This document shows, in pieces, positions 28,662 through 37,324 of a stretch of 64,000 nt of DNA. The translations under genes were made by a program, and so were the position numbers. Source of the stretch: CAWAYR01 sp050250875. GTDB lineage: Bacteria; Acidobacteriota; Vicinamibacteria; Vicinamibacterales; UBA2999. The DNA lies in assembly GCA_050250875.1 (NCBI GenBank), contig JBFWNV010000004.1:186001-250000 (forward strand), in the 5' to 3' direction. Position 1 is the stretch's first letter. Each line of letters begins with the position of its first letter. The notes under the pieces are model-generated. The model was given only the letters and a program-made list of their open reading frames with translations. It had not been told where the DNA came from and ran no database searches.

Positions 28662-30527
28662 GTGCGATCCTGGCGCTGCGTGCCCACGGAGCGACGCCTC
28701 GTCAGCCGCGAAACCTGGATAGCCGGCCTCGCCGTCACCGGCATCGCCGTGTCGCTGGCCCTCGCCGCGGCGGGTGGGGCACCGCCGCTGGTCCGGGCGC
28801 CGCTCATCGTCGTGCTGGCGGCGGGCGGCGCGCCGCTGGTCGTCGCGCTCGCCCGCTCGGCGCTGCGCGGGCAGTTCGGCGCCGACCTGCTGGCCGGGAT
28901 CTCGATCGTCACGGCCGCGCTGCTCGGTGAGTACCTGGCCGGCGCGCTGGTCGTGCTGATGCTGTCGGGCGGCCAGGCGCTCGAAGCCTACGCGGTCGGC
29001 CGGGCGTCGTCGGTGCTGCACGCCCTGGCGCGGCGCATGCCGTCGGTGGCCCACCGCCGCGAGGACGGCCACGTCCACGACGTCGCGCTCGACGACGTGC
29101 GGGTCGGCGATCACGTCGTGGTCTTTCCGCACGAGATCTCGCCGGTGGACGGCCAGGTCATCGAAGGGCACGGCGTGATGGACGAGTCGTATCTCACCGG
29201 CGAGCCGTACCTGATGCCGAAGGCCCCGGGCAGCGAGGTCTACTCCGGCGCGATCAACGGCGAGCACGCGCTCACCATCCGGGCGGTGCGCCTGGCGGTC
29301 GACTCGCGCTACGCCCGGATCATGCACGTGATGCGCGACTCCGAGCAGCGGCGGCCGCGGCTGCGGCGCCTGGGCGATCAGCTGGGCGCGTGGTACACCC
29401 CGCTGGCGGTCGCCATTGCGCTCGCCGCGTGGGGGTGGAGCGGCGACCCGCGGCGCTTCCTGGCCGTGCTGGTCGTCGCCACGCCGTGCCCGCTGCTGAT
29501 CGCCATCCCGGTGGCCATCATCGGCGCGATCTCGCTGGCCGCCCGCCGCAGCATCGTGATCAGGGATCCGGCGGTGCTCGAGACGATCGACCGGTGCCGC
29601 ACGATGGTGCTCGACAAGACCGGCACGCTCACCTACGGGCAGCCGGCGCTGACCGAACGGCTGGTCGCCCCCGGGGCCGACGACGCCGAGGTGTTGCGGC
29701 TCGCCGCGAGTCTCGAGCGCTATTCCAAGCATCCGCTGGCGCGGCCGCTCCTCGACGCCGCCGGGCGCGATCACATCGTGCTCGCCGACGCCACCAACCT
29801 GCGGGAGCCGCCCGGCCAGGGGCTCGAGGGCGAGGTCGAGGGCCGCACGGTGCGCATCCTCGGGCGCGCCCACGCCGAGCGGCTCGGCCTCGGCGCGGCG
29901 CTGCCGCCGGTGGCCGCCGGGCTGGAGTGCGTGATCCTCGTCGACGGCCGGCTGGCGGCGACGTACCGTTTCCGCGACGCGCCGCGCGAGGACAGCCGCG
30001 CCTTCATCGGCCACCTCGGCCCGCGCCATCGCCTCGATCGCATCCTGCTGGTGTCGGGGGATCGCGCCGCCGAGGTGCGCTATCTCGCCGAGCGGGTCGG
30101 CATCACCGAAGTGCACGCCGAGTGCACCCCCGAACAGAAGGTGGCGATCACCCGGGCGGAAGTGGCCAAGGCGCCGACGATCTTCATCGGCGACGGCATC
30201 AACGACGCGCCGGCGCTGGTCACCGCCACGGTCGGACTGGCCTTCGGCCACCAGAGCGAGATCACCGCCGACGCCGCCGGCGCGGTGGTGATGGACACCT
30301 CGCTGCAGCGCGTCGACGAACTGCTGCACATCGCCCGGCGGATGCGTCGCATCGCGCTGCAGAGCGCCGTCGGCGGCATGGCGCTCAGCGTGGCCGGGAT
30401 GGGGCTGGCCGCGGCCGGGCTGCTGCCGCCGGTGGCCGGCGCGGTGGCGCAGGAGATCATCGACCTGGCGGCGGTGCTCAACGCGCTCCGGGCCGCCGCG
30501 CCGGGCGGCCCGCTCAGCGACTACTGA
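28662..30527 (+). CDS. P1B-type heavy-metal-translocating ATPase without N-terminal metal domain
   Basis: A 621-residue P-type ATPase. Three hydrophobic blocks at about residues 20-110 precede the actuator domain with the SYLTGEP motif. A further pair of helices carries the CPL transport motif (TPCPLLIA, Cys 276). The phosphorylation site DKTGT follows at Asp 318; GDGINDAP is the hinge. No cysteine-rich HMA domain is present, and the protein is short for the family. CPL, rather than CPC, makes the metal uncertain. The C-terminal EIIDLAAVLNALR segment resembles the final helix of Cd/Zn-type ATPases. GTG 28662 or GTG 28680 are both possible starts. It overlaps the convergent GDPD gene by 14 bases. 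Confidence 0.88.
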   Translation: MRSWRCVPTERRLVSRETWIAGLAVTGIAVSLALAAAGGAPPLVRAPLIVVLAAGGAPLVVALARSALRGQFGADLLAGISIVTAALLGEYLAGALVVLMLSGGQALEAYAVGRASSVLHALARRMPSVAHRREDGHVHDVALDDVRVGDHVVVFPHEISPVDGQVIEGHGVMDESYLTGEPYLMPKAPGSEVYSGAINGEHALTIRAVRLAVDSRYARIMHVMRDSEQRRPRLRRLGDQLGAWYTPLAVAIALAAWGWSGDPRRFLAVLVVATPCPLLIAIPVAIIGAISLAARRSIVIRDPAVLETIDRCRTMVLDKTGTLTYGQPALTERLVAPGADDAEVLRLAASLERYSKHPLARPLLDAAGRDHIVLADATNLREPPGQGLEGEVEGRTVRILGRAHAERLGLGAALPPVAAGLECVILVDGRLAATYRFRDAPREDSRAFIGHLGPRHRLDRILLVSGDRAAEVRYLAERVGITEVHAECTPEQKVAITRAEVAKAPTIFIGDGINDAPALVTATVGLAFGHQSEITADAAGAVVMDTSLQRVDELLHIARRMRRIALQSAVGGMALSVAGMGLAAAGLLPPVAGAVAQEIIDLAAVLNALRAAAPGGPLSDY

Positions 30528-31362
30528 CAGCGCCCGGCTTTGCGGTCTCGCGGTGCCACGCGTCGCGCACCGGGACGACGATGTCGGGGCGATCGGTGAT
30601 CACGCCGTCGGCACCCCAGTCGAAGAGTCGGCGCACGTCCTCCGGACGATCCACCGTCCATATCTGCGCCACGCACCCCTCGCGATGCACCTGGCGGAAG
30701 AACCCGGGCGAGGTGACGCGCAGCCGGCCGGCCACTTCGGGCACCTGCATCGAGGAGAAGGCCGACCGGCGCAGACGAGGCCAGCGCAGATGCGACCGGT
30801 ACAGCAGCCAGCGGGCCTCGGGCTCGGACGCGCTGGTCGCCAGCTCGGGCGCCGCGGCGCGCACCGCCTGCACCACCCGGTGATTGAACGACCCGAGACA
30901 GACGCGCGACCCGGCGGCCGCCGCCCTGACGACGTCGACGACGGCGCGGGCGAAGTCCTCGCTGTCGTCCTTGAGCTCGATGATGAACCGCGCGGTCGGG
31001 AACGCGGCGAGCGCCTCCGCCAGCGGCGCGATGCCGACCGGCGGCGACGCCCAGGTGACGTCGGCGTCCGGCGTGAACCGGCACGTGGCGTCGACCCGGG
31101 CCAGTTCGGCGGCGGTGAGCGCCGCCACCGGGCCGGTGCGATCGGTGGTGCGGTCGAGCGTCGCGTCGTGAATCACCATCGGGACGCCGTCGCGCGATTG
31201 CCGGACGTCGCACTCGAAGCCGTCGGCGCCGGCGGCGAAGCCGCGGGCGAACGCCGGTATGGTGTTCTCGGGCCCGAGCTTCGCCCCGCCGCGATGGGCG
31301 AAGACGAGCGGCCGATCGGCGGCGAACACCGCCGGCGGCGGGAAACCGTGCCCTCGACTCAC
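30514..31362 (-). CDS. glycerophosphodiester phosphodiesterase
   Basis: Hydrolyses glycerophosphodiesters to glycerol-3-phosphate and an alcohol. The GDPD TIM-barrel motifs are clear: FAHRGGAKLGPENT, then FECDVRQSRDGVPMVIHD and LDRTTDRTG, then FIIELK and WTVDRPEDVRRLFDWGADG. The catalytic His, Glu and Asp residues are in place. GTG 31362 gives 282 residues; an ATG-like extension to 31395 would overlap the divergent AAA gene and adds no conserved sequence. No signal peptide, so probably cytoplasmic. Confidence 0.9.
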   Translation of the reverse strand: MSRGHGFPPPAVFAADRPLVFAHRGGAKLGPENTIPAFARGFAAGADGFECDVRQSRDGVPMVIHDATLDRTTDRTGPVAALTAAELARVDATCRFTPDADVTWASPPVGIAPLAEALAAFPTARFIIELKDDSEDFARAVVDVVRAAAAGSRVCLGSFNHRVVQAVRAAAPELATSASEPEARWLLYRSHLRWPRLRRSAFSSMQVPEVAGRLRVTSPGFFRQVHREGCVAQIWTVDRPEDVRRLFDWGADGVITDRPDIVVPVRDAWHRETAKPGAVSSR

Positions 31363-31367
31363 GGCGT

Positions 31368-31373
31368 CATAAT
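31368..31373 (+). promoter_or_regulatory. -10 box giving a leaderless start for the MoxR gene
   Basis: CATAAT ends 6 bases before ATG 31380, so transcription should start at or next to the start codon. No Shine-Dalgarno is present, which fits leaderless initiation. Confidence 0.4.
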
Positions 31374-31379
31374 AGCCGT

Positions 31380-32894
31380 ATGACCAAGACGGCACGGCCC
31401 GCGACGCTCGGGGCCCTGAAGGCGGCGGTGGCGCGCGGCGAGTTCGCCCGCCGGTCGGTGAAAGAGGAAGTCCGCGACAACCTGATCGCGAAGCTGCGCG
31501 CCCGCGAGCGGCTGTTCCCCGGCGTCGTCGGCTACGACGAGACGGTGATTCCGCAGCTCGTCAACGCCATCCTCGCCCGGCATCACTTCATCCTGCTCGG
31601 CCTGCGCGGCCAGGCCAAGACGCGGCTGATTCGCGCCCTGGTCGATCTGCTCGACGAGTACATCCCGGTCGTTCCGGGCAGCGAGATCCACGACGACCCG
31701 CTGGCGCCGCTGTCGGCGCACGGCCGGGCGGTCGTCGCCGCCGAGGGCGACGACCTGCCGATCGAATGGCGGCCGCGCGAGGCCCGCTACGTCGAGAAGC
31801 TGGCGACCCCCGACGTCACCATCGCCGACCTCATCGGCGACATCGATCCGATCAAGGCGGCCCGTTCGGGCCTGCAGCTGGGCTCCGAGCTGGCCATGCA
31901 CTTCGGTCTGCTGCCGCGCGCCAACCGCGGCCTCTTCGCCATCAACGAACTGCCCGATCTGGCCAGCAAGGTGCAGGTCGGCCTGTTCAACATCCTGCAG
32001 GAGGGCGACGTCCAGATCAAAGGCTTCCCGGTGCGGCTGCCGCTCGACGTGATGCTGGTCTTCACCGCCAATCCCGAGGACTACACGGCACGCGGCAAGA
32101 TCATCACCCCGCTCAAGGACCGCATCGGCGCCGAGATCCGCACGCACTACCTGGCGTCGCGGGCCGAGGCGATGACGGTGACGGCGCAGGAGGCCTGGGT
32201 GGAGCGCGGCCTGAAGGCCGACGTGCCGCAGTACGTCCGCGAGGTGGTCGAGGAGGTGGCGTTCCAGGCCCGGCAGGACCGCCGCGTCGACAAGCGATCC
32301 GGCGTGAGCCAGCGGCTGCCGATCAGCGCCCTCGAGACCGTGATGTCCAACGCCGAGCGGCGGGCGCTGACCGCCGGTGAAGGGCTGGTGGTGCCGAGGG
32401 TCACCGACCTCTACGCCGCCTTGCCGTCGATCACCGGCAAGATCGAACTCGAATACGAAGGCGAGCTGAAGGGCGCCGACGCCGTCGCCCGCGAGCTGAT
32501 TCGCGGCGCCGTGGCCCAGGTGTTCGACGGCTACTTCGTCGACGCCGACCCCTCGCCCACCGTCGCCTGGTTCGACAACGGCGGCTCGGTGATGCTGGGC
32601 GACGGCCTGCCGGCCTCGGCCCTGGTCGTCGAAGCCTCGAAGGTGCCCGGCCTGCTCGACCTGGCCGGCCGCGCCGGCCTGGCGAAGGGCGCGCCGGCAC
32701 CGCTCGTCGCCGCCGCCGTGGACTTCGTGCTCGAGGGGCTCTACGCGCAGAAGCGCATCGGACGGACCGATGCCGGCGGCTACGTCGGCACCGAGCCGGT
32801 GCGGCGGCCCACCGCCGTGCGCCAGGCGCCGGCCATCGCGCTCGACGACGACGACGAACCGACCCCGGGGAAGAAGAAGCGGTACTACAACTGA
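31380..32894 (+). CDS. MoxR/ChlI-like AAA+ ATPase
   Basis: A 504-residue AAA+ protein. Walker A is GLRGQAKT (about residues 74-81); Walker B GLFAINELPDL; sensor-1 MLVFTANPEDYTARG; arginine-finger region ITPLKDRIGAEI. This matches the magnesium-chelatase-like MoxR clade that works with VWA-domain partners as a remodelling or metal-insertion machine. The VWA partner follows directly at 33040. A C-terminal helical part (about 350-480) is family-specific. The likely role is chaperone-like activation of an unknown client; the pair alone does not identify it. Confidence 0.9.
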   Translation: MTKTARPATLGALKAAVARGEFARRSVKEEVRDNLIAKLRARERLFPGVVGYDETVIPQLVNAILARHHFILLGLRGQAKTRLIRALVDLLDEYIPVVPGSEIHDDPLAPLSAHGRAVVAAEGDDLPIEWRPREARYVEKLATPDVTIADLIGDIDPIKAARSGLQLGSELAMHFGLLPRANRGLFAINELPDLASKVQVGLFNILQEGDVQIKGFPVRLPLDVMLVFTANPEDYTARGKIITPLKDRIGAEIRTHYLASRAEAMTVTAQEAWVERGLKADVPQYVREVVEEVAFQARQDRRVDKRSGVSQRLPISALETVMSNAERRALTAGEGLVVPRVTDLYAALPSITGKIELEYEGELKGADAVARELIRGAVAQVFDGYFVDADPSPTVAWFDNGGSVMLGDGLPASALVVEASKVPGLLDLAGRAGLAKGAPAPLVAAAVDFVLEGLYAQKRIGRTDAGGYVGTEPVRRPTAVRQAPAIALDDDDEPTPGKKKRYYN

Positions 32895-32900
32895 CGCTCC

Positions 32901-33038
32901 TCGGGGCTCGGGGCTCGGGGCTCGGGGCTCGGGAGTTCGACGGCGTGATACTGAACCAGCTCGACACCATGACAAGCACTCTTTCCCGAGCCCCGAGACC
33001 CGAGCCCCGAGCCCCGGCTCTTCGACCCGAGCCCCGAG
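32901..33038. repeat. inverted CTCGGGG heptad arrays between the MoxR and VWA genes
   Basis: A plus-strand G-rich array (32901-32934: four GGGG runs separated by CTC, then GGG) and, after 49 bases, a C-rich array (32984-33038) of CCCGAGC/CCCGAGA units with one interruption. The C-rich array ends 1 base before ATG 33040 and leaves no Shine-Dalgarno. The arrays could pair into a stem of about 35 bases, and the G-rich strand fits a four-tract G-quadruplex pattern. Confidence 0.8.
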
Positions 33039-33039
33039 C

Positions 33040-34314
33040 ATGAGATTCAAGTACGGCAAATACGTCCCCAGCCTGGCCGACGAAGTCGACATGGAGGAAC
33101 TCGTGTCGGCGCTGTCGGAGATGCTGCTGTCGAGCGGGTTCCAGAGTCCGTACGGCGACGGGTCGCTCGACGGCGACCGGACGATGCAGGCGCTGCACGA
33201 CGCCATCCTCGACGCGCTGCTGAACGGCGGGCTGCTGCCCGACGACCTGCTGGAGCAGCTCTTCGGCGACGACGCGGCCACCGCCAAGCAGCAGCTCGAC
33301 GAGCTGGTGCAGCAGCTCATGGAGCGGATGCAGGAGGCCGGCTACATCACGCCGTCGCCCGAGCTCGAACAGGAGCGTCAGCGGCGGGCCCAGCCGGGCG
33401 GCGGCGACGGCGAGGGCGAGCCGGGCCAGGCGAAGTTCGAGGTCACCGACAAGGCCCTCGACTTCCTCGGCTTCCGGGCCCTGCGCGATCTGCTCGGCTC
33501 GATCGGCCACGCCAGCGCCGGCCGGCACGACACCCGCGACATGGCCACCGGCGTCGACGCCAGCGGCGCGCCCAAGCCGTACGAGTTCGGCGACACGCTC
33601 AATCTCGACGCCAGCGCCACGGTGCTGAACGCGGTGGCGCGGGCCCACCGCGCCGCCGACGGCGCCGGCGATCCGGCCGCGCTCGACATCACCTACGAGG
33701 ATCTGATGGTCGCCCAGGGCGAGTACCAGAGCTCGTGCGCCACCGTGATCATGCTCGACTGCTCGCACAGCATGATCCTCTACGGCGAGGATCGCTTCAC
33801 GCCCGCCAAGCGGGTCGCCATGGCCCTGGCCCAGCTGATTCGCACGCAGTACCCCGGCGACACCCTGCACGCGGTGCTGTTCCACGACAGCGCCGAGGAG
33901 ATCCCGCTGCGCGAGCTGGGCCGGGTGCGCGTCGGCCCCTACTACACCAACACCAGGGAGGGCCTGAAGATGGCCCGCCGCCTGCTGGAAAAGCAGCGCA
34001 AGGACATGCGCCAGATCATCATGATCACCGACGGCAAGCCGTCGGCGATCACCCAGCCCGACGGCCGCGTCTACAAGAACGCGTTCGGGCTCGACCCGTT
34101 CGTCATCCGCGAGACGTTCAGCGAGGTGTCGGCATGCGCCAAGGCCGGCATCCTGATCAACACGTTCATGCTGGCCCGCGACTACGATCTGGTCGCCTTC
34201 GTGCGGCGCGTCGCGGCGATGTGCCGCGGCAAGGCGTATTTCACGACGCCGCACACCCTCGGCCAGTACGTGCTGATGGACTACCTGGACAAGAAGACGC
34301 GGACGATTCACTAG
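33040..34314 (+). CDS. VWA-domain protein, partner of the MoxR ATPase
   Basis: A 424-residue protein. The N-terminal 200 residues are helical (YGKYVPSLADEVDMEELVSA, with a Gly/Gln-rich hinge near 130). The VWA domain starts about residue 235 with the MIDAS motif DCSHSM (Asp 240) and continues with TNTREGLKMA and MITDGKPSA. It follows the MoxR-like ATPase on the same strand, the ChlI/ChlD-type pairing known for MoxR-VWA systems. The start ATG 33040 is at the end of a C-rich array. Cytoplasmic; no signal or anchor. Confidence 0.9.
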   Translation: MRFKYGKYVPSLADEVDMEELVSALSEMLLSSGFQSPYGDGSLDGDRTMQALHDAILDALLNGGLLPDDLLEQLFGDDAATAKQQLDELVQQLMERMQEAGYITPSPELEQERQRRAQPGGGDGEGEPGQAKFEVTDKALDFLGFRALRDLLGSIGHASAGRHDTRDMATGVDASGAPKPYEFGDTLNLDASATVLNAVARAHRAADGAGDPAALDITYEDLMVAQGEYQSSCATVIMLDCSHSMILYGEDRFTPAKRVAMALAQLIRTQYPGDTLHAVLFHDSAEEIPLRELGRVRVGPYYTNTREGLKMARRLLEKQRKDMRQIIMITDGKPSAITQPDGRVYKNAFGLDPFVIRETFSEVSACAKAGILINTFMLARDYDLVAFVRRVAAMCRGKAYFTTPHTLGQYVLMDYLDKKTRTIH

Positions 34315-34385
34315 CGCGCGACGGGACGCCACGGACACGGGTTGAGTAAGATCGGCACGTCTCGATCCCCGTGGAGGTCTCGCCC

Positions 34386-34853
34386 ATGCGTTCACTCTCA
34401 GTCCTGCTCCTCGCGTTGCTCGTCTCGGCCGCCGGCGCGGCGCCCGCCCGGGCCCAGACCCTGGGCACGTTCCGCTGGCAGCTGCAGCCCTACGGCGCGG
34501 TCGTCAACCTGACGGTCACCGCGCGGCCCGGCGGCCTGTTCGACCTGGTCGGCTACGAAGAGGTCTGCACCGGCACGCTGCGCCGCTGGCCGGTCACCGG
34601 GGTCGCCGTGCAGCAACCCGACGGCCGCATCATGTTCGGATTCACGACCATCAACGACGCCGGCCGTGGTCTGCACACGCGGGCCGTGATCCAGCTCCCC
34701 GACCTGAACGGGTTCTACGCCGACAACGCCGGCAACGGTCTCGTCGGTGGTCCGCCCGCGGTCTTCGCCTTCAACCCCGGCGTGGTCTGTCCGCTCGGGC
34801 CGCGCACCTATCCCAACGTGCCGGACGCGCCGCCCGCGCCCGACCAGCCGTAG
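34386..34853 (+). CDS. small secreted protein of unknown function
   Basis: A 155-residue protein; ATG 34386 with GGAGGT about 8 bases upstream. The signal peptide MRSLSVLLLALLVSAAGAAP ends near ARAQ. The mature part is beta-rich with two cysteines (EEVCTGTL and PGVVCPLG) that could form a disulfide and a Pro-rich tail. I do not recognise the family. A possible -10 (TAAGAT) precedes it near 34346, so it may have its own promoter. A strong hairpin follows it. Confidence 0.75.
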   Translation: MRSLSVLLLALLVSAAGAAPARAQTLGTFRWQLQPYGAVVNLTVTARPGGLFDLVGYEEVCTGTLRRWPVTGVAVQQPDGRIMFGFTTINDAGRGLHTRAVIQLPDLNGFYADNAGNGLVGGPPAVFAFNPGVVCPLGPRTYPNVPDAPPAPDQP

Positions 34854-34863
34854 ACCGGACCGG

Positions 34864-34889
34864 GGATCCGGACCCCTGGGTCCGGATCT
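34864..34889 (+). terminator. hairpin after the small secreted protein
   Basis: GATCCGGACCC (34865-34875) and GGGTCCGGATC (34878-34888) are perfectly complementary, giving a 10-11-bp stem with a tiny loop, 11 bases after the stop and 13 bases before the next ATG. No U-tract. Confidence 0.6.
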
Positions 34890-34901
34890 CCCACGCCGCC
34901 G

Positions 34902-35537
34902 ATGCTGCCTCCGCTCCTGCCGCTCTTTCCGCTGCCGTCGGTCGTGCTCTTCCCGAGCGTGTTCCTGCCGCTGCACATCTTCGAGCCGCGCTACCGGCAG
35001 ATGGTGACGCGGGCGCTCGACGGCGACCGGATCATCGGCATGGTGTTGCTCAAGCCAGGGCACGAGGCCGAGTACGACGGCCGGCCGCCGGTGTTCGACG
35101 TCGGCTGCGCCGGCCTCATCACCCACGTCGAACGGCAGAACGACGGCCGCTTCAACCTGATTTTGCGCGGGCTCGAGAAGTTCCGCATCGACGTCGAGGA
35201 GCCGGCCACCGACGGGGTGCTGTACCGGATCGCCCACGTCACGCCGCTCGATGAGGCCGTCGGCGCCGGCGAGCGGGCGGCGCTGCGGGCCGAGCGCCGG
35301 CGGCTGGAGGCGATGCTGGAGCCGTCGCTCGACCGCGAGGGCGGCAGCCGCCTGCCCCGCGACATGGCCGACGACGAGCTGGTCAACGCGCTGTCGCAGT
35401 ACCTGGAGCTCGATCCGGTCGAGAAGCAGGCGCTGCTCGAACGCACGGGCCCCCTCGAACGCTGCCGCACACTGGTCGAGCTGATCGAGATCAAGGTGCT
35501 GCTGCAGCAGCGGCCCGACGGCGGAGTGCGACACTGA
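34902..35537 (+). CDS. LON substrate-binding (Lon-N) domain protein
   Basis: A 211-residue stand-alone Lon N-terminal domain: LPLFPLPSVVLFPSVFLPLHIFEPRYRQM followed by GMVLLKPG, the domain's hallmark, then a helical C-terminal half. It lacks the AAA and protease domains of Lon. Such proteins are widespread but mostly uncharacterised. In eukaryotes the fold is found in cereblon. It may bind peptides. It is separated from the previous gene by a hairpin and from the PhzF gene by a short heptad array. Confidence 0.88.
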   Translation: MLPPLLPLFPLPSVVLFPSVFLPLHIFEPRYRQMVTRALDGDRIIGMVLLKPGHEAEYDGRPPVFDVGCAGLITHVERQNDGRFNLILRGLEKFRIDVEEPATDGVLYRIAHVTPLDEAVGAGERAALRAERRRLEAMLEPSLDREGGSRLPRDMADDELVNALSQYLELDPVEKQALLERTGPLERCRTLVELIEIKVLLQQRPDGGVRH

Positions 35538-35542
35538 GAAGC

Positions 35543-35565
35543 CGGGGCTCGGGGCCCGGGGACTC
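35543..35565. repeat. short GGGGCTC/GGGGCCC array upstream of phzF-like gene
   Basis: GGGGCTCGGGGCCCGGGGAC, about three period-7 units, 6 bases after the Lon-N gene stop. No inverted partner nearby. Confidence 0.55.
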
Positions 35566-35590
35566 ACGCCCGCCGCCGCTCCCGCTCGGA

Positions 35591-35596
35591 TACACT
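35591..35596 (+). promoter_or_regulatory. -10 box of the PhzF-family gene
   Basis: TACACT ends 7 bases before ATG 35604, which predicts a leaderless transcript; no Shine-Dalgarno is visible. Confidence 0.35.
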
Positions 35597-35603
35597 CGCG
35601 GGC

Positions 35604-36617
35604 ATGAAGCAGCTCACCCGACGGCAGTGGGCGGCGGCGATGACGGCCGCGGCCGTGGCGGCCAGGCCCGGGACGATCACCGCGCAGGGCCGGGCGGCGG
35701 CGCGCCTGTCCAACCTGCGGCGCTACCTGCACTACGACGTCTTCACCGACCGGGCGCACGCCGGCAACCAGCTGGCCGTGTTCATGGAGCCGGCGGGCCT
35801 GGCCACCGACGCCATGGCGGCGATGACCCGCGAGATGAACTACTCCGAGTGCACGTTCGTGTTCCCGCCCGAGGCCGCCGGCACCGACGTCCGGTTGCGG
35901 ATCTTCGGGCGCGCCGGCAACGAGATGCCGTTCGCCGGCCATCCGGTGATCGGCTCGGTGTTCGCCTTGGCCGACGACGGCGTGATCGCCGCCGGTCGCT
36001 CGGAGTTCGTGTTCGGGCTCGGCATCGGCCCCACGTCGGTGGCCCTGGAGTGGGACGGCGACCGGCTCCGCTTCGCGTGGATGACGCAGCAGCGGCCGGT
36101 CTACGGCGCGTCGCTGCCCGCCAGCCCGGCGCTGGCCGCGGCGATGGGCCTCGACCCCGGCCAGCTGGTCGCCACCCTGCCGGTGCAGGAGGTGTCGTGC
36201 GGCTCGGCGTTCTTCTACGCGCCGCTCACCACCCGCGCCGCCGTCGACGCGGTGCAGATGAACGGCCGTGAGCTCGACGCCGTGTTCAAGGCCGCCGGCG
36301 TGCCGCGGCGCGGCATCTTCGTGTTCACCACCGAGCCTGGCGCCGACGGCGCCACCGTCTACAGCCGCATGGTCGGTGCCACCGGGTCCGAGGATCCCGC
36401 CACCGGGTCGGCCAGCGGTCCGCTCGGCTGCTACCTGGTGCGCCACGGCCTGGTCCCGGCCTCGGCCGCCGCCTCGATCACCAGCGCGCAGGGCGTGAAG
36501 ATGGGCCGGCCCAGCCGCATCCACATCCGGCTGGCGGTCAGCGGGCAGGACGTCACCCGCGTGCAGGTCGGCGGCACCAGCGTGCTGGTCGGCGACGGAC
36601 GGCTCCGCGCCTCATGA
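35604..36617 (+). CDS. PhzF family isomerase/epimerase with Tat-like signal
   Basis: A 337-residue protein. An N-terminal RRQW Tat-type motif is followed by a weakly hydrophobic Ala-rich segment, so it may be exported folded. The PhzF fold is shown by YDVFTDRAHAGNQLAVF near the start, NYSECTFVFPP with the catalytic Glu, FGRAGNEMPFAGHPVIGSVF and, late, EDPATGSASGPLGCYLV. The family catalyses isomerisations of small acids such as trans-2,3-dihydro-3-hydroxyanthranilate; the substrate here is unknown, and no phenazine genes are nearby. It overlaps the DUF3891 gene by ATGA. Confidence 0.9.
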   Translation: MKQLTRRQWAAAMTAAAVAARPGTITAQGRAAARLSNLRRYLHYDVFTDRAHAGNQLAVFMEPAGLATDAMAAMTREMNYSECTFVFPPEAAGTDVRLRIFGRAGNEMPFAGHPVIGSVFALADDGVIAAGRSEFVFGLGIGPTSVALEWDGDRLRFAWMTQQRPVYGASLPASPALAAAMGLDPGQLVATLPVQEVSCGSAFFYAPLTTRAAVDAVQMNGRELDAVFKAAGVPRRGIFVFTTEPGADGATVYSRMVGATGSEDPATGSASGPLGCYLVRHGLVPASAAASITSAQGVKMGRPSRIHIRLAVSGQDVTRVQVGGTSVLVGDGRLRAS

Positions 36618-37324
36618 TCGTCCGGCCAGCCGAGGGCGCCCGGCACCTCATCACGCAGCCCGATCATGCGGCGCTCGCCGGCCGCATCATGGCCCAGTGG
36701 AGCTCGCTGGCCGCGGCCGAGCGCCGCGACGTGATCCTGCGCGCGGTGCGCGACCACGACAACGGCTGGCGGGAGCCCGACGCGGCGCCCACGTGCGATC
36801 CGGGCACCGGGGCGATCCGCGACTTCGTCGGCGTGCCGGCGGAGGTCAAGCAGGGGGTCTGGCCACGCGCGCTGGCCGGGCTGGCGGATGCGCCGTGGGC
36901 GGCGGCGCTGGTGGCGCATCACGCCATCTCGGTCTACGACCGGTTCCGCGCCGATCGCGCCTGGACGGAGTTCTTCGCGCAGCTGGAGGCGGCGCGCGCC
37001 CGTCACGTCGAGGCCGCCGGACTGCCGATGGAGGCGCTGGTCCGCGACTACGTCTACGTGCGGCTCGGCGATCTGGCGTCGCTGGCCTTCTGCAACGCCT
37101 GGTCGGAACCGCAGGTGCTGGGCCCGTGGACGATCCGGCTGCTCGACGGCCGGCACCTGCTGGTGGAGCCGAACCCGTTCGTGCACGACGTGCCGATCGC
37201 CGTCGAGGCGCGCGCGCTGCCGCTCACCCGCTGGGCGAGCGACGCGCAGCTGCGGGCCGCATGGCGCGACGCACCGGTCGTGCCGGTGACCGGGCTGGTC
37301 GTCGGCCGCACCCGCACGTCGTGA
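36614..37324 (+). CDS. DUF3891 family protein
   Basis: A 236-residue cytoplasmic protein. Recognisable DUF3891 features are ITQPDHAALAGRIMAQW near the start, VRDHDNGWRE with a His-Asp pair as in HD-type metal sites, and VAHHAISVYDRFR. The histidines and aspartates suggest a metal-dependent phosphohydrolase-like fold, but no activity is known. It is coupled to the PhzF gene by an ATGA overlap. Confidence 0.82.
   Translation: MIVRPAEGARHLITQPDHAALAGRIMAQWSSLAAAERRDVILRAVRDHDNGWREPDAAPTCDPGTGAIRDFVGVPAEVKQGVWPRALAGLADAPWAAALVAHHAISVYDRFRADRAWTEFFAQLEAARARHVEAAGLPMEALVRDYVYVRLGDLASLAFCNAWSEPQVLGPWTIRLLDGRHLLVEPNPFVHDVPIAVEARALPLTRWASDAQLRAAWRDAPVVPVTGLVVGRTRTS

Noticed and set aside
32901..33038. 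Possible CRISPR array
   Set aside because: The unit is 7 bases with no spacers between units and no cas genes in the window.
33040..34314. Cobalt or magnesium chelatase assignment for the MoxR-VWA pair
   Set aside because: The large CobN/BchH subunit is absent and the VWA protein lacks the ChlD N-terminal AAA domain.
35604..36617. Phenazine biosynthesis
   Set aside because: A single PhzF-fold gene is not evidence of phenazine production; no other phz genes are present.
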